A stretch of 64,000 bases of DNA from Eonycteris spelaea (GCA_003508835.1 PUFA01000006.1:3720001-3784000); one strand, 5' to 3'; shown: positions 43,035-53,960, counted from the stretch's first letter. Numbers and translations are program-made. The notes: generated by a model not told the origin, from the letters alone.

Positions 43035-44344
43035 AGGGGGGTGCATTGTATTCTCTTAGCACTGTGTGAGGAATATATGTACTCACACACCTTCCATTGA
43101 AAATGGATTCTGAGACGTTTAAATACATTGAAATCGACTCCTGATGGATGCTATTTTCCCAATGCCTTTTTAAATATATGTATGTAAAAAATCCCTCTGT
43201 TACTTCTTCCATTTTGTGTGGTGCCTTTGTTTGCATCAACTGTTGTGGAGAGAAATTTTATTTGGAATATTCATAACAAGTCTATCGCTAATTATCACTT
43301 TAACAATGTGTTATGGAGTGTATCCATGCAGTCATCTGGAAAGGCACATATGCCATGAAATTTGGGATTTGCTGTGTACTGGGTGTGCCCACTCGCAGTG
43401 TTTCATCAGATCTTTGCTCTGGGAGGCAGTAGAGGTGCTTTGTCAGGGAGAAAGGAGGACTGACTTGGAAGCTGAATGTGTGCATCCTTCGTTCCTGACT
43501 TCATGGCAACAATTTCCAGGGTGAATTGCTTTTGAGTGTAAGAAAAGCTTTAACTTGAAATAAAAACCCTTCTGCGCACCAAATGCCCATCATGGAAAGC
43601 TATGGAGATAGAATCTGAGGTTAACCCAGGTCAGCACAAGGTGGACAGATCCCAGCTGTAGATCTAATCACAGGTGACGAAGAGGCTGCTGGCCTTCGTG
43701 CCTTTCTGATGCCCTGGCAAGAAGGGTGGGGCTCAAATCACCATCCACTTGGCAGACCTCAGAAGCAGATGAAAAGGAACTTCATCATCTCAGGAGAGGA
43801 CAAGCAAGAATGCCTCCCCCTTTCTTTCTGCTCTTCCCCGCCCTCCCCCCCTTGGGAAGGAGAATGAACTCATGCTGGGTTCCTTCTTCAGGATTCTTAG
43901 TGGACCTGAGCTTCGGGAGTCTAAATCACATTATCGCAGGGGCACGTGGAACCTTTCCCAGCAAGACTTCCTGATGGAAGTCGATGAAGCCCCAGAGGCT
44001 GCCTGCAAATGTGGCCGGGAGTAATGGAGCCTAATGGAGCAGACCTCCTGGTCGAAGAGTTCAGGCCTAGTGCAGTGATAAATCAAGTGGCCTTCATGAA
44101 GAGCCAGTAATGAGACAGCCAGTAGTGAACTGCTGAACTTGGCCGCCTATATCTTTGTGGATCTTTGTGGGTCCTGATTTTCACTTTAGTGGGGAACTCA
44201 GACCCAGTCTTTTCTGGCTGTCCTCGGAATGTTCGGAGGGATGTAATTTGGATGATTGTAGAGTCGAATCTGTTAACAATGAACTTTTTGTAATGAATTT
44301 TTATTGCATTTGGAGCTCGGTTTTGCTAGATGTCGCTTTAGAAA
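43035..44344. other. unique non-coding DNA, candidate regulatory block at its end
   Basis: No gene recognised. The part 44135-44344 is non-repetitive and AT-moderate, with words such as GTTAACAATG, TTTTATTGCATTTGG and ATAATTATTATTTATC. It has the texture of a conserved element, but this was not tested. Confidence 0.3.
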
Positions 44345-44592
44345 CAACAATAATAATTATTATTTATCAAGTACTTACTATCTGCTAAGCATACTATTTA
44401 TCAAAATCATTAGCAAGTAACATTAATGGGGCATTTATGATGTATCAAACTCTTAAGCACTTTAGATACTTACCTCACTAGGCCCTAGAAGAAATCTCCT
44501 ATTGATGTCTTCAATTTTATGTGAGGTCGCTGAGGCTCAGAGCATTAGATGAGCTGTTCAAAGTGGCTCCACTGGTCAGCCCTTTGAGGAAG
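44345..44592 (-). repeat. MIR SINE (antisense)
   Basis: CAAGTACTTACTATCTGCTA, AAACTCTTAAGCACTTTAGA, GTCGCTGAGGCTCAGAGCAT and a final TGGCTCCACTGGTCAGCC show an antisense MIR with an internal duplication-like stretch (two decayed AGCACT segments). Confidence 0.7.
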
Positions 44593-45580
44593 GTAGCGAT
44601 TTTTACTCGTCTTTCCATAGCTGTGCCCTTCTTTCTCATTTTAAAGCAGCAGGGGAAAGTGCCCTGAGGAACAGTGAGAAGGTAGAGTACAGGGCAAAAA
44701 ATATGGTGTTTCCTGGCTTTGTGTAGTCAGAGAGTGATGCTGGTTCAGGGGTGGCTTATCACTGCTGGGCAGCATTTGGCTCTGGGAGCTTTGCACCTGT
44801 TCATGATGCATTGTTGAAACTTGGTGCTGGCTGCTTCCTTAAGGAGTTGATTCAATAAACTCTGGATTTCGGCCATTTGGGTTCTTTATTTTTTGTTTGG
44901 GGTCATGGTGGGATCCTGGAGGAGTTGGGTGGTAGTGTATTTGAGAAAGATAATTCTGGATGTATTTTAAAGCAAGCCACCACAAAGAGGTTCTGATGCA
45001 GCTTTCATCCATGCGCAGGTGGATGTGGGCAGGTGCGCTGTGCGGTTCCGGGAGGGGCAGAGGAGGTGGCTGGGTTCGTAGGTGGAAATACTGGCCGGCT
45101 TTGTTGTGGTCCAGCCTGGGCTCAGCCAGGCCACATCCATTAACTGTGCCAGTACCGCACTAATAGGTGGGTGATTCAGCTCCTTCCTGTGTTTTATTAC
45201 CGGACAGAGACTATAACAGCTCTTTGATTTAGCTAGTTAATAAAGTAAGCTATCAGGCTCCACTATTTAACCACTGACTGGATCGCCTGGGGCCTGTTGC
45301 TTTCTGGGAAACTTCTGATGCTGTTTTAGAATTGAAAAGAGAGAAGGTTGTGGAGTTTGCAGGTTCCCTGTGTGTCTCCCACTGGCTCCTTCCCGAGCAG
45401 CCCACCAGCCCGGCATACCCACACCCTTCCAGTGCCAGGCCTCCTGTCGGCTCTCTTGTTCTGGGATCTGACCAGCTCCATGGGTGTCATGCCTAGAGGT
45501 TACTATCTGAAGGACTCAACGACAGTGTGAGATGTCTGGGAGTTGTATGAGAACATGGGGGTTTCCCGTTGGGTCCCCTA
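44593..45580. other. unique non-coding DNA
   Basis: No gene recognised. The segment 45178-45290 has homeodomain-like AT words (TAGCTAGTTAATAAAG) in unique DNA and may be conserved. Confidence 0.35.
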
Positions 45581-45584
45581 TTAG

Positions 45585-45955
45585 TGTCCTAGGGCTGCTG
45601 TAACAATTTGCCACAAACTTGGGGGCTTAGAACAGCACATCGATTCTCTCACTGTTCTGGGGAACGGAAGTCCGAGTAGGCCATGCTCCTGCTGACGGCT
45701 CTAGGGAAGAATGATTCCTTGCTTCCACCTTCTGGTGGTTGCCGGCCGTGCTTGACATTCCTTGGCATGTAGATGTGTCACTGCAGTCTCTGCCTCTGTC
45801 ACCACATGACCTTTTCCCTGCACGAGTCTCTGTGTCTCCTCCTAATGGACACCAGTTGTGTTTGATTTGGGGTCTCCTACTCCAGTGTGACCTCATCTTC
45901 ACTAATTACTTATACAAAATCCTATTTCCAAATTAGGTCATAGTCTGCGGTCCGG
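45585..45955 (-). mobile_element. MaLR-type LTR (MST/MLT1-like), antisense
   Basis: The reverse complement of the MST/MLT1 LTR: GTCCTAGGGCTGCTGTAACA, CTCTCACTGTTCTGGGGAAC, CACATGACCTTTTCCCTGCA, TGACCTCATCTTCACTAATT and ATCCTATTTCCAAATTAGGT. It is a solitary old retroviral-type LTR with no internal genes next to it. The right edge is decayed and no target duplication was confirmed. Confidence 0.8.
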
Positions 45956-45965
45956 ATGGACATGA

Positions 45966-46004
45966 TTTTTTCTTTCTTTCTTTCTTTCTTTTTTTTTTTT
46001 TTTT
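45966..46004 (+). repeat. (TTTC)n followed by poly(T)
   Basis: Five TTTC units then about 18 T, adjoining the antisense LTR. Confidence 0.9.
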
Positions 46005-46149
46005 GCGGGGTTACCATTCACTCCAGTCCAGGCCCTCTAGGAGCAGATGACAACAGTGTGGGGACTGGGGACTGTGATTAATTCATAGAAGGAGGTATGG
46101 ACAGGGCTGAGCTCAGGTCTCGCAAATGATTCTAGGTGGCAGGGTCCAG

Positions 46150-46310
46150 TTGAACTTTCTGTGATGATGAGAGTGTTCTGTAGCTGTAATGTCCACCATG
46201 GTAGCCACACTTGACATGTGGCTAGTGCAACTGGATTTTACATTGTAATTGATTGAAGTAGTCACATGTGACAAGCAGCTACCATATCAGACAGTGTGGC
46301 TCTAGACCTT
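46150..46310. repeat. non-autonomous DNA transposon relic (ACATGTGGCTAG-type)
   Basis: Second copy of the family at 5168-5330: TGATGAGAGTGTTCTGTAGC, TGACATGTGGCTAGTGCAAC, a T/A-rich centre, then AGCTACCATATCAGACAGTG and GTGGCTCTAGACC. Confidence 0.65.
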
Positions 46311-47398
46311 CTCGGATGGAAATAGGAGAAGGAAGGGGAGAATGCTTCCAAGGTTTGGGCAGAGCCATTTGCATCTAGGCTGCTTACCAGGTGTTTACAA
46401 AGCTGAGCAAGGTAGACTGTTGCTCCTTTCCCCTCCTTGATTGGGAGAAGGCTGTCATACAGAACCTTTGGCTGGAATTGGGTGTCACAGTGGGCCATGC
46501 TGCAACTCACCTGGGGGTCTGTCACCCCCAGGCGGTGCCCATTAGTCAGGGCTGAGATGGTGCCCTCACCCATGGGTTTCACACACACGGGTTTTTCCCA
46601 CTAGTCTGCTGCCAGGTGCTCATGCTCTGGGCCCTGAGATTCTTTAGTTCCATCTTCTAGGATGCTCCCATGGGCAAGTTTAGGAGAAAGTGCCATGGGA
46701 GTTCCCGCAGGTAGCCCTACTTTCATCTCCAGGGTCAGAACAGGCTTCCTGGAGGGTGGGATCCTTCAGCTAAAACCTGTTTCTGCTGCAGAGACCCCAG
46801 TCTGTGTTTGTATCCAGGAGTGAACATTTGGGATCACAGGCCTTTAGAGCCAGAGGCACCCCAGCAGCTATTATGGCAGTGGTCTCAAAGTTCATGAACC
46901 ACGAGTTCTTCAAAGGAAAATTCATCTGGACTCTTGATATGTAGAACCAATAACAGGGGGCTGCTTTGGGTTGGTGGGTGAGGGGAGGAGGAGGCCAGAG
47001 GCCTTTGCAGGGCCCCCCTTACCCTCCTCTGTGGACCCTGAAACACAGGGGAGGAAACCACAGGTTGAGGCTGGCTTCCCCCTGTGGCAGACCAAGAAGT
47101 GGAGGTCCAGAGAGGCTGAGAAACTTGACAGGGGCACACAGCAAGTTGTGTGATAAATGTTATTTGTTGGCGGTTTTCTGATGATACATTCCTGGCCCCT
47201 CCCCAACTATTTGACACCCTTTTTGAGAGAAGATAACTTAGTCTAGTTGTCAACCATTGTGAGCAAACTGGGAGTTTTGCTCTAGGATCAGATGCCCTTT
47301 CTGACTTTTTAAAAATTTTTATGCTATTTTTATGCTGCAGGCTGGCTGAGATTCATAGGTGGTCCTAAGTTACACATAGTTACCCTTTCTGGCTACCG
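46311..47398. other. unique non-coding DNA
   Basis: No gene recognised. Overlapping open frames at 46885-47253 lack known domains. Confidence 0.4.
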
Positions 47399-47399
47399 T

Positions 47400-47545
47400 G
47401 CTTTAAATGCCTGTATGTGCCACACACTGGGCAAAGTCACCTCATTGTGTCATTGGCAAAGTTTGTATTACTGACCCTATTGTATAGATGAGAAAACCGA
47501 GGCTCAGAGAAGTAGAGACAGGAGTCAAAGCCCATGCTCTTTGCA
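47400..47545 (-). repeat. MIR SINE (antisense)
   Basis: TGTGCCACACACTGGGCAAA, ATTGTATAGATGAGAAAACC, GAGGCTCAGAGAAGTAGAGA and AGTCAAAGCCCATGCTCTTT. Confidence 0.8.
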
Positions 47546-47859
47546 CAGGGAGATGCCGCCCTCTTAGGAAGATGGAGACAAATGTGAAATACCTTAGATG
47601 AATTAGAAATAAGGTCCTAAAAAATCAGAATGTCATTTAAGGGCAAAGATCGGACAATATGACTCAAGAGAGAAGGGGAGGCCAGTCCTGAGGCTGACCC
47701 CAGGCGGATGTGAGGCAGACAGGTGTCCAACAGCAATGCTGTGGGATCTGAAAGTGTGGAAGGAAAGCAAGGAGTAAATGATGACATCATAGAAGGAGAG
47801 AACAGCTTGGTGGTGTTAAGAGTCGGGGAGGGCAGTGGTGATGGCTATAAAGGGCAATA

Positions 47860-48085
47860 TCAGGAATCCTTATGGTGATGACAGTGCTCTGTATCTTTCC
47901 TGTATCGATGACAATATCTAGGATATCGTGATATAATATAGCTTTATGTGATGTGATCACTGGGGAAACTGGGTGAAGGGTGCATAGGATCTCTATATTA
48001 TTTCTTACAACTTCATGTGACTCTACAGTTATCTCAACAAATTTAATTTAAAAATATATTTTAAAAAACCTGAATAAAAGAAAGC
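47860..48085 (+). repeat. old L1 3-prime end (sense)
   Basis: GATGACAGTGCTCTGTATCT, TGATCACTGGGGAAACTGGG, TGAAGGGTGCATAGGATCTC, TTTCTTACAACTTCATGTGA and CTACAGTTATCTCAACAAAT with an A-rich end match the final 200 bases of old L1 subfamilies in sense orientation. Confidence 0.8.
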
Positions 48086-48342
48086 AAAAAGTTCATGGGG
48101 CCATCTGTATCAAAGGGGCAGAATTCCAATTTCTTTTATGCATTGAAAAGGAAGCTTGACCATTGTCTTCTGCAGCAAAGATGTGTTCACATGTCTGCAC
48201 TAGAGGCAATTGGGCTTATCAAGAGCCCTGCAGAACTGAGAGGGCCACCCCTGCCTGGGAGCTGCTAACGTAAAAGGCAATGCGAGAGACAAAGAGTGAC
48301 AATCTGAATCCACAGAGGTGGTGGGATGTTGGATAAATACTG
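48086..48342. other. unique non-coding DNA
   Basis: No gene or repeat recognised. Confidence 0.4.
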
Positions 48343-48344
48343 GT

Positions 48345-49090
48345 CTGTCAGGCAGGTGACAAACACTCAAGTACCTACTGGTACCAGGCAGCATTCCAGG
48401 GCTAGGGACTCAGGTCTAAGAAAGTCAGTGTGCCTGTTCATAATTCTTGTATTGTAGAATAGGAGACAGGCAATAAACACGGACCAAGAAAGTGAATCGG
48501 GCATGTCAGGTGCTGACAGGTGCTATGAAGAAGGCAGAAGAGCAAAGTGTAACAGAGCAATTGAGCTGGAGTGGTGAGGGAAGGTTTCTTTGACGAGGTG
48601 ACATTTGAGGAAGATCTGAACGATGAGAAGGAGATCGATGTGTAGGAAGAGCAGGTGCAAAGTCCCTGAGGCAGAATAGCTTGCCGTGTTGGAGGAAAGG
48701 CCAAGGCCATTCGGTGCATGTATGGTTGGGGAGGCAGGTGGAGGGAGATGAGACTGAAGAGATGGGCAGGGGCCCGATCCTATAGGCTCTTGTGCCGCTC
48801 GGGAGTTGGTATTGGGAAGCCCCTGGAAGGTCTAACTAGGGAAGGGACTTGACCTGTGTGGGGGGTGGATTTTAGGGGGCAGGATAGAAAAGAGGAGACC
48901 ATGTTCTGCGATTGCGATAGCCCAGGTCAGATGTGGGTGGCATGACAGGGCTTTGGCGACGGAAATGGAGAGGGTTTGGATATTTGGGGTTACTTTGGAA
49001 GTAGAGCCATTGAAGATTTACTGGTAGCTGGAACACAGGTGGAGCAAAGAGAGAAAAAGCCAGGATGATCCCTAGTTTTGCCAGTCTCAC
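48345..49090 (-). repeat. L2 3-prime end plus linked ancient repeat (antisense), longest copy
   Basis: About 745 bp with the family order kept: CAAGTACCTACTGGTACCAG, ATAGGAGACAGGCAATAAAC, AGGTGCTATGAAGAAGGCAG, GAGGTGACATTTGAGGAAGA, GAAGAGCAGGTGCAAAGTCC, TGGGCAGGGGCCCGATCCTA, GGGAAGCCCCTGGAAGGTCT and CCAGGATGATCCCTAGTTTT. It makes the repeat nature of the shorter copies clear. Confidence 0.85.
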
Positions 49091-49925
49091 CCTATCTACG
49101 GGAAACTCTGGGAAACAGGTCACATTCTTTTTTACACTGGTGCATTTCCTTCAGGGGACAGCACTAGAAATAAAGGAGGATTGGCTGAGACCCAGTAAAT
49201 TGCGATGGTTGCAAATTGGGAATCCAGTTACCAATTTCCCTGATCTGGGTTCTTAGGCTCGTGTTTGCTGTAGGGAACGGAGCACACGCTCATACTATTT
49301 TGCGTGTGGGATTATTTATAAGGCTCTTGGGGAGTAAGGAGTTCCAGAAACCATTTTGGCAGCTGCCTCTCAAAACCCCAAGGAAAACTGTAGCATGTTC
49401 CTCACCATGGGGGCCATAGGCCACTCTCAAGACCTGGGCATCTCTGGAAACGGGTGACTTCCTGTGATCCTGACCTAGCTGTCCTCATTTTCCTGAAGCC
49501 AGGCCTGCCTCATTCTTCACTCTCTGGATTTCACACTCCCAGCTCCCAACAGGGAGGGCTGGCTTGGATTGGCTGGTCCACCACTGGCTGTATCTGCAGG
49601 CCAGAGGGCTCAAGCCAAGCCCTGCCTCTGGCAGCTGGAGTTTTTGATACCTCTCTCCCCTGAAGGTCACTGTCTTCGGCTTGTGCACATGTTCTTGACC
49701 TAGTCATAGCTAGAGGATTATGGGGTGCGAAATGTGGCAGTGCAGGTGCTGAGGGCCAGCTGCAGCCCCCGATGATACAGCAAGCACCAGGGTTCATAGA
49801 CTCCTTGATTCATGGATTGTCCTGCATACAAAAGTATGTGATCTAGAAAGACAAGTCTTGGGTGGACAAGAAGAAGCTAACATGGCAGGTTGGGTTAATC
49901 TCTTGGTGAAAGCATGAGGAATGCA
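49091..49925. other. unique non-coding DNA
   Basis: No gene recognised. Confidence 0.4.
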
Positions 49926-49929
49926 AAAT

Positions 49930-49953
49930 AATCTTTTATCTGCATAAAAGATT
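49930..49953. repeat. perfect 10-bp inverted repeat, 4-base loop
   Basis: AATCTTTTAT (49930-49939), loop CTGC, then ATAAAAGATT (49944-49953). A third related word, AATCTTTATC, follows at 49961. The stem is AT-rich and weak. There is no terminator context, as this is mammalian DNA. Confidence 0.8.
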
Positions 49954-50258
49954 AATCGGTAATCTTTATCTTTGGAGCTGCTCCTTAGCGTGGCCCAGGG
50001 AGCACTGACTACCTTTATCCAGTGTCCATCAGTCCATCGAGGGTCTTGTTGAAGTCACTTTCCTGCCCTGCCCCAGAATTTGTGAGTCAGGATCACCCCA
50101 AGGTGGAGAGCCGCTGCTTTAGGGATATTTGGGTGCTCTGTTTCCTTTCTCTGTGCATTGGCTGACTCTGATCTTACCATTGATTATCTCCATCAGTCAC
50201 TTTGAGGTTAACCATGGAGGAGCAAACAGGAGTTTTTTTCATCAAATTCTAAAGGAGA
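49954..50258. other. unique non-coding DNA
   Basis: No gene or repeat recognised. Confidence 0.4.
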
Positions 50259-50263
50259 ATAGT

Positions 50264-50663
50264 TGCTATGGACTGAATTGTGTTCCTTTCAAAATTCATA
50301 TGTTGGAGCCCTAACTTCCAATGTAGCTATATTTGAAAATAGGCCCTTTAGGAGTTAATAAGGTGAAATGAGGTCATAAGGATGGGGCCCTGATCTGATA
50401 GAATTAGTGTTCTTATAGGAAGGGACACCAGAGAGGTAGCTCTCTTTCTCCCTCAAGTGCATGTATTGAAGAAAGACTATGTAAAGACCCAGCAAGAAAG
50501 TAGCCATCCACAAACCAGAAAGAGACCTCTCACCCAAAACTGGACCAGCTGGCACCTTGATGTTGGACTTCCCAGCCTCTAAATCCTTGAGTAAATAAAT
50601 TTCGGTTGTTTAAGCCACCTAGTTTATGGTATTTTGTAATGAGAGCTTAAGTAGACTAAGCCA
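50264..50663 (+). mobile_element. solo MaLR LTR (MST/MLT1-like) with exact 5-bp target duplication
   Basis: A complete, sense LTR of 400 bp from TGCTATGGACTGAATTGTGT to TTAAGTAGACTAAGCCA. Internal landmarks are TTCATATGTTGGAGCCCTAA, AATGAGGTCATAAGGATGGG, TAGGAAGGGACACCAGAGAG and GTAAATAAATTTCGGTTGTT, the last including the AATAAA signal. It is flanked by ATAGT at 50259-50263 and 50664-50668, the 5-bp duplication of retroviral-type integration. There is no internal region, so it is a solo LTR left by recombination between two LTRs. Confidence 0.92.
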
Positions 50664-50784
50664 ATAGTATTTTCAAAATAAGTTGCTTTCTATGTACTTT
50701 GGTTTCTTTAATGTCTCCAGATTTCCTTGGAGCCCACCTGCTGGGGATCAGTCATTCTGGTCCCCAAATTATGAAGATTAGATG

Positions 50785-51215
50785 GTGTCACTGCTGTGCT
50801 CAGAATCCTCCAATGGCTTCCCATGGTGCTTAGAAGAAAACCCGGAGTCCTCACCACGGCCAGTGTAATTTGGCCCCTGCCCACCGCTCCGGCTTCACTT
50901 TCCAACCCTTCATCTTATGTCACTGTTTTCTGGCCCCACACGCTTTCCCATCTCAGGGCCTTTGCACTTGCTATTCTCGCTGCCAGAAATGTCTTCTCTG
51001 GCCATCCCATCATAAAGAGTATTCTCTGACACTACTCTCTTGCCTTCCTTTATATTTTTTTTTTCAGAGCATTTATCTCTACCTGTCGCTATATTATGTC
51101 TGTCTCTCTAGTCCACCAGTTGTAAGCTCCATGAAGGCAGGGACTGGTGTTTGTTTTGTAGATTACCAAATCCCCACTTAGTGCCTGCTCGATAAATACT
51201 TACTGAATGAGTGGA
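50785..51215 (+). repeat. L2 LINE 3-prime region (sense)
   Basis: ATCCTCCAATGGCTTCCCAT, GGAGTCCTCACCACGGCCAG, CATCTCAGGGCCTTTGCACT, TGCTATTCTCGCTGCCAGAA, TTGTAAGCTCCATGAAGGCA, GGGACTGGTGTTTGTTTTGT and GATAAATACTTACTGAATGA show a well-preserved L2 end. Confidence 0.9.
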
Positions 51216-51349
51216 TCAATGAACCTCATCGCTAGGATTCCAATCATGCCTTAGTAAAGAAGCTCTCACTTTACTATCTTGTTCTAATAGGAGAGAGCTG
51301 TTTCTTCCTCAGTGTTCTGCCTAAGCCAGACCCTTCATACTGTTATCAG

Positions 51350-51480
51350 TCACAGCCGACATTCACTGAGCACTCAGTGTGCCAGAGAGGCATTAGGTGT
51401 TGACAAAAACTGTGTTTTGGTTTCTGTATTTTATAGGGTAGGGTCAGCCAGTGACCATAATAAAACAGCAGCAGTGACAG
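51350..51480 (-). repeat. L2 3-prime fragment (antisense, weak)
   Basis: GACATTCACTGAGCACTCAG and TGTGCCAGAGAGGCATTAGG resemble the reverse-complement L2 or MIR tail. The rest is decayed. Confidence 0.4.
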
Positions 51481-52240
51481 GGTTCTCTGGGGAAGGGCTG
51501 CTTGCTCAGCAGGCCGTGGGGGTCTCAGTGAAGATGTCCCCCCTCTGCAGAGAACTGGGCAAGGAGAAATTGGCTCTGGGTGGAATAGAGAAATTCTGAT
51601 CCTATATAAAAAAGTTGATGGAGCTCCCAGATGGCCACCACCCAGGCTGTCCTCCATGGCTTCGGGCTTCTCTAGTCCATTCGTGAAGTGGATTCAATGC
51701 AGGCATGTTATGCAAGATCCAGCCACGGGCCTATAGGGAACAGGGTCAGCTAGTCTCATGAGACCCTTCAGCCTCTTGACCTTTCTGATTCTGTGACTGT
51801 GCCAGGGCACATTGCTGACAGTCAGGAAGGCAGACCCCCGAGAGCAGGGTCCTCTCTAAGGTCACTGCGTCACCTCCCTTTCCCACTGTTGCTTCCCTAT
51901 CTGGAGCTTGTGGCTCCACCATTTCACGAGCTGAAGGCTCCCACACCGATGGGCTTAGCAGCATCTCTGAAGCGGTGTCCTTGAGAGTTCTTCAGGTCTC
52001 GGACTTCTCTCCGTGGCTAGCTCGTGTCTGGTCATTGTCCATATGAGCTGGGTGCCATCAGTAGGCCTCGTGAAAGGGGAAGCACCTTTTCACTGTGGCC
52101 TCAGGTGAGGTCCTTGTGTCCACTGTGCTGCTCGAAGCCAGCAGTGCAGGGAGGGTCTGAGGCCCTGCCTAGCTCTTTCCTGGGCCCAGGACCTGATGTA
52201 TTTTTTTTTTTTGGTATCATTGTTAGTGGTAATTACAGAG
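51481..52240. other. unique non-coding DNA
   Basis: No gene recognised; a 14-T run lies near 52200. Confidence 0.4.
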
Positions 52241-52244
52241 ACAG

Positions 52245-52400
52245 GGAACAGAGGAAAGGCGCAGACTTTGGAGTCGGGTGGCGCTGGATTCGTCTCACCT
52301 CTACCATTCATACGTTTGTGCTCTGGACTAAACTCCTTAGTCTCTCGAAGCATCATTTCCTTGCCTCTGAGATAGGGATAATGTCATCTTCTCATTTTAG
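52245..52400 (+). repeat. MIR SINE
   Basis: CAGACTTTGGAGTCGGGTGG, GATTCGTCTCACCTCTACCA, AACTCCTTAGTCTCTCGAAG and CCTCTGAGATAGGGATAATG are the sense MIR in order. Confidence 0.85.
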
Positions 52401-52945
52401 TTGTTTTTTTTTCTTCTTCTTTAAGCTACTGGCCCTCAAATATAATTTGTCAGTGGGCGAAATGCCTCAAAAACCAACCTTCCCATGTGGCATGATATTG
52501 TGTGGGAAGCTGGACTCAGTGACCTCTAGGTTTCTTGCCAGTGTTAGAGTTATAAATCAGTGACAGGAACAATATCTCGTGGTCAGCATGGCCATCTGGA
52601 GACCCTAATGGACCCCACTTTGAGAATCGCCATTCTGAGCATTTGGTCCTTTTAACCGGTTAGACTCACACAGTCTGAACACTGGCTTGGGGACTCTGAT
52701 AATAGGAAGTCCTTGGCTTTGTTTTTCATTGCAGAATACAATGAAATACAATAAGCTCAACGTAGAGCTTATTTCAGCTGTATTATTGTTTCTGTGCCTT
52801 CTCCAAATCCTAAAGTAAAGACCTCAACTTGCATTTATAGAATCTGTTCCCAGGCCAGAGACCACAGTGCAGGGTCCTCATTTGCTCTATTGGACTCCCA
52901 GTGCCCATGTGACAGGTACAGATACAAAATCTGGATGGAGGAACA
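52401..52945. other. unique DNA with a MIR-like scrap and an inverted repeat
   Basis: CAGTGACCTCTAGGTTTCTT at about 52518 resembles a MIR 3-prime end. A 9-bp inverted repeat lies at 52750-52773. No gene recognised. Confidence 0.4.
52750..52773. repeat. perfect 9-bp inverted repeat, 6-base loop
   Basis: AATAAGCTC (52750-52758), loop AACGTA, GAGCTTATT (52765-52773). Flanks extend the symmetry partially (GAAAT / ATTTC). Confidence 0.8.
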
Positions 52946-52949
52946 ATAG

Positions 52950-53130
52950 GAATAAAGGAGAAAGGATTGGTTTGTGAATCACACATATCTCAGTTTGAAT
53001 CCAGTCTCTGGCATTTACTCTGTGCGTGGCTTGGGGTGTGATGGGACATAGGTAATTCCTCAGTTTCCTTATCTGTGAAATGGGAATCCAAATAGTTGTG
53101 AAGATTAAAATAAGTCACACTGAAAGTGTT
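52950..53130 (+). repeat. MIR SINE
   Basis: CTCAGTTTGAATCCAGTCTC, ATTCCTCAGTTTCCTTATCT, GTGAAATGGGAATCCAAATA and GTGAAGATTAAAATAAGTCA are a clear sense MIR. Confidence 0.9.
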
Positions 53131-53146
53131 CTATGCTTTGATCGAA

Positions 53147-53440
53147 CACTTCCTAATTACCTACTGTGTGCCAGGACTGTGCTGGAGACCCCTTGAAGAC
53201 CCACACCCTAGAGAGCAGTAGACCAGTGGACAAGCAAATTCCTGCCCCCTCGCTCATGAGTTTTCTAGTTTATGAGGCATTGTCACACACACTCTGTGTT
53301 TTGATCACCATGACCATCCTGAGTGGTAGGTATGAAGGTGGAGGCATCTCCAGATATGGATGATGATGCTGAGAGGTAACTTGGCCAGGGTTGGCAAGGC
53401 TGGACCAGTGGCTGGTCTCTGACTTTTTAGTAGAAGTGTC
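53147..53440 (-). repeat. L2 tail and MIR core remnants (antisense)
   Basis: ATTACCTACTGTGTGCCAGG begins a reverse-complement L2-like tail. Further on, CATCCTGAGTGGTAGGTATG, TGCTGAGAGGTAACTTGGCC and GGCTGGACCAGTGGCTGGT recall an antisense MIR. Two elements may be fused here. Confidence 0.5.
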
Positions 53441-53457
53441 TTCATCTATACCTTTGC

Positions 53458-53612
53458 CTCTCAAAGTCTGATCTCCAGACCAGCAGCATCAGCAGCACTT
53501 GGAAACAGACATGCAAATCTCAGGCCCAACCTCAGATCTTCTGAAACAAAACCTGCATTTTAAGATTGGTCAGCTGATTTGTGTGCATGTCAAAGTTTGA
53601 GAAGCTTGGCTC
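53458..53612 (+). repeat. MER5A-type hAT MITE
   Basis: Keeps AGTCTGATCTCCAGACCAGC, AGCATCAGCAGCACTTGGAA, ATGCAAATCTCAGGCCCAAC, CATTTTAAGATTGGTCAGCT and GTCAAAGTTTGAGAAGCTTG. It is slightly internally deleted relative to the copy at 36985. No target duplication confirmed. Confidence 0.85.
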
Positions 53613-53734
53613 TGGACCAGATGCATCGCTTCTGGATCAGGGTCAGATGGTAACTTGTCCCCAAGCCAGGAGTCCAGTCTTTACAAAATGTAGTAGAACT
53701 GTGTCAGATGGCGGTATGGCAGTGGCTAAAAGGC

Positions 53735-53960
53735 AAATCTCCAGAGCCCACTGTCCAGGTCCAAACGCTGACTCCACCAGCCTCTGTCCGACGCTGGCTC
53801 TCTCAGCCTCTGTCCGACATAGGCGGTATATGATGTAATCTCTCCATGTTCTGTCCCCATAACTCCATTATCCTAGGTGGATAGTGAGACTGCCCACCTC
53901 AAAATGACTGTCATTTGCATTAAATGAGGCAGCTATTAGCAGCCGACATTAAAAGAGGGC
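53735..53960 (+). repeat. decayed MIR with internal duplication
   Basis: CAGAGCCCACTGTCCAGGTC, CCAAACGCTGACTCCACCAG, ATCTCTCCATGTTCTGTCCC and GACTGTCATTTGCATTAAAT vaguely follow the MIR order. Inside, a 15-bp word occurs twice at 53778-53792 and 53804-53818, a local tandem duplication of 26 bp period. Confidence 0.4.

Noticed and set aside
45585..50663. A single provirus with LTRs at 45585 and 50264
   Set aside because: The two LTRs are in opposite orientation, differ in decay, and the DNA between is MIR, L1 and L2 with no retroviral genes. The second has its own target duplication.
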